Shown piece after piece: positions 63,726 through 64,000 of a stretch of 64,000 nucleotides of DNA. The number at the start of each line of letters is the position of its first letter. Within the stretch, counting starts at the first letter, position 1. The translations under genes and the position numbers were made by a program. Under the pieces are notes generated by a model that saw only the letters and a list, made by a program, of their open reading frames with translations, searched no databases and was not told where the DNA came from. This DNA is from Halomontanus rarus (GTDB taxonomy: Archaea > Halobacteriota > Halobacteria > Halobacteriales > Natrialbaceae), in assembly GCF_017357405.1 (NCBI RefSeq), contig NZ_CP071597.1:1798001-1862000 (forward strand), in the 5' to 3' direction.

Positions 63726-64000
63726 TCACGGGTCCGCCGAATCCTCGAGCGATTCGAGTTCGGTACGAACGTCCGACGCTAACCGCGAGAGGACGGTCGT
63801 GCTGCGACGTTCCTGTTCGATCACCCCTTCGTACTCGAGGCGTTCCAGATGGTACGATACCGTGCTGGGGGATCGCTCCACTTCGCTCGCGAGCTCCGTC
63901 ACGCTGACGGGTTCGAGGAGGGCGATACTGTCGACGATCTCCCCGATCGTGTCGTTGGTGAGCGCGGCGCGTAACTCGTTCCCGTCGCTTCCGACTGGAG
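63726..64000 (-). CDS. ArsR-like helix-turn-helix regulator, partial at window end
   Basis: The C-terminal 90 residues of a minus-strand gene whose start is outside the window. NELRAALTNDTIGEIVDSIA, VSVTELASEVERSPSTVSYH and LERLEYEGVIEQERRSTTVL form a winged helix like ArsR-family domains; the end is acidic (LESLEDSADP). Regulatory targets unknown. Confidence 0.8.
   Translation of the reverse strand, partial: PVGSDGNELRAALTNDTIGEIVDSIALLEPVSVTELASEVERSPSTVSYHLERLEYEGVIEQERRSTTVLSRLASDVRTELESLEDSADP

Overview
The window comes from a halophilic archaeon, most likely of the Natrialbales (Natrinema/Haloterrigena/Natronorubrum type). The inference rests on high GC with strong G/C at third codon positions, very acidic proteins, extreme abundance of CTCGAG, Tat-type (twin-arginine) export signals, TATA boxes about 28-30 bp ahead of start codons with almost no leader, and families essentially confined to haloarchaea (HalOD1, bacterio-opsin-activator HTH-10, DUF7344-type winged helix, Lrp-like regulators, UPF0058). 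No tRNA, rRNA, CRISPR array or replication gene was seen.

Layout. 1-593: end of a membrane protein, then a 1.7 kb gene-poor stretch with two copies of a palindromic repeat. 2.3-8.0 kb: a sugar ABC importer operon (lipoprotein binding protein, two permeases, ATPase, membrane protein). 8.3-11.7 kb: a divergent orphan chaperonin and two membrane proteins. 11.7-20.3 kb: a regulatory district with three HalOD1 proteins, small zinc proteins, an Lrp-like regulator, a lipoprotein and an 1132-residue PAS/GAF/HTH-10 regulator. 20.5-24.6 kb: a large hybrid histidine kinase and a DUF1428 protein.

24.6-36.6 kb is an accessory region. It holds a decayed TnpB, a frameshifted pentapeptide-repeat gene, a low-GC HalOD1/Lrp/zinc-ribbon islet, an IS200/IS605-type hairpin, a nuclease-like fragment, a Tat-secreted Q/S-repeat protein with a lysine-rich segment, a winged-helix/SRA-like/HNH endonuclease, a PhiH1-repressor-like protein, an Asp-rich protein translationally coupled to a coiled-coil protein, and several membrane proteins. 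37.3-46.3 kb: a regulator with a flavin monooxygenase, a DUF7344/HalOD1/HTH-10 group, a choloylglycine-hydrolase-family enzyme, a PAP2 phosphatase and a further winged-helix regulator. 46.4-49.3 kb: small proteins, a diacylglycerol-kinase-like enzyme and a FocA-type channel. 49.4-54 kb: two paralogous membrane proteins (a third lies at 35.4 kb) and a membrane histidine kinase. 54-64 kb: lipoproteins, a coupled secreted-protein pair, a VapBC toxin-antitoxin pair, a run of microproteins, asparagine synthase, an SPFH protein with a microprotein partner, a response regulator and a partial HTH protein.

The main themes are recurrent sets of small regulators (five HalOD1 proteins, three zinc ribbons of one family, two Lrp-like proteins, three DUF7344-type domains, two HTH-10 proteins) and several paralogous sets (membrane trio, lipoprotein pair). 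Six genes shorter than 60 codons, found by reading the gaps, are included: 15619-15747, 46428-46589, 58195-58314, 58350-58514, 58612-58740 and 61694-61858.
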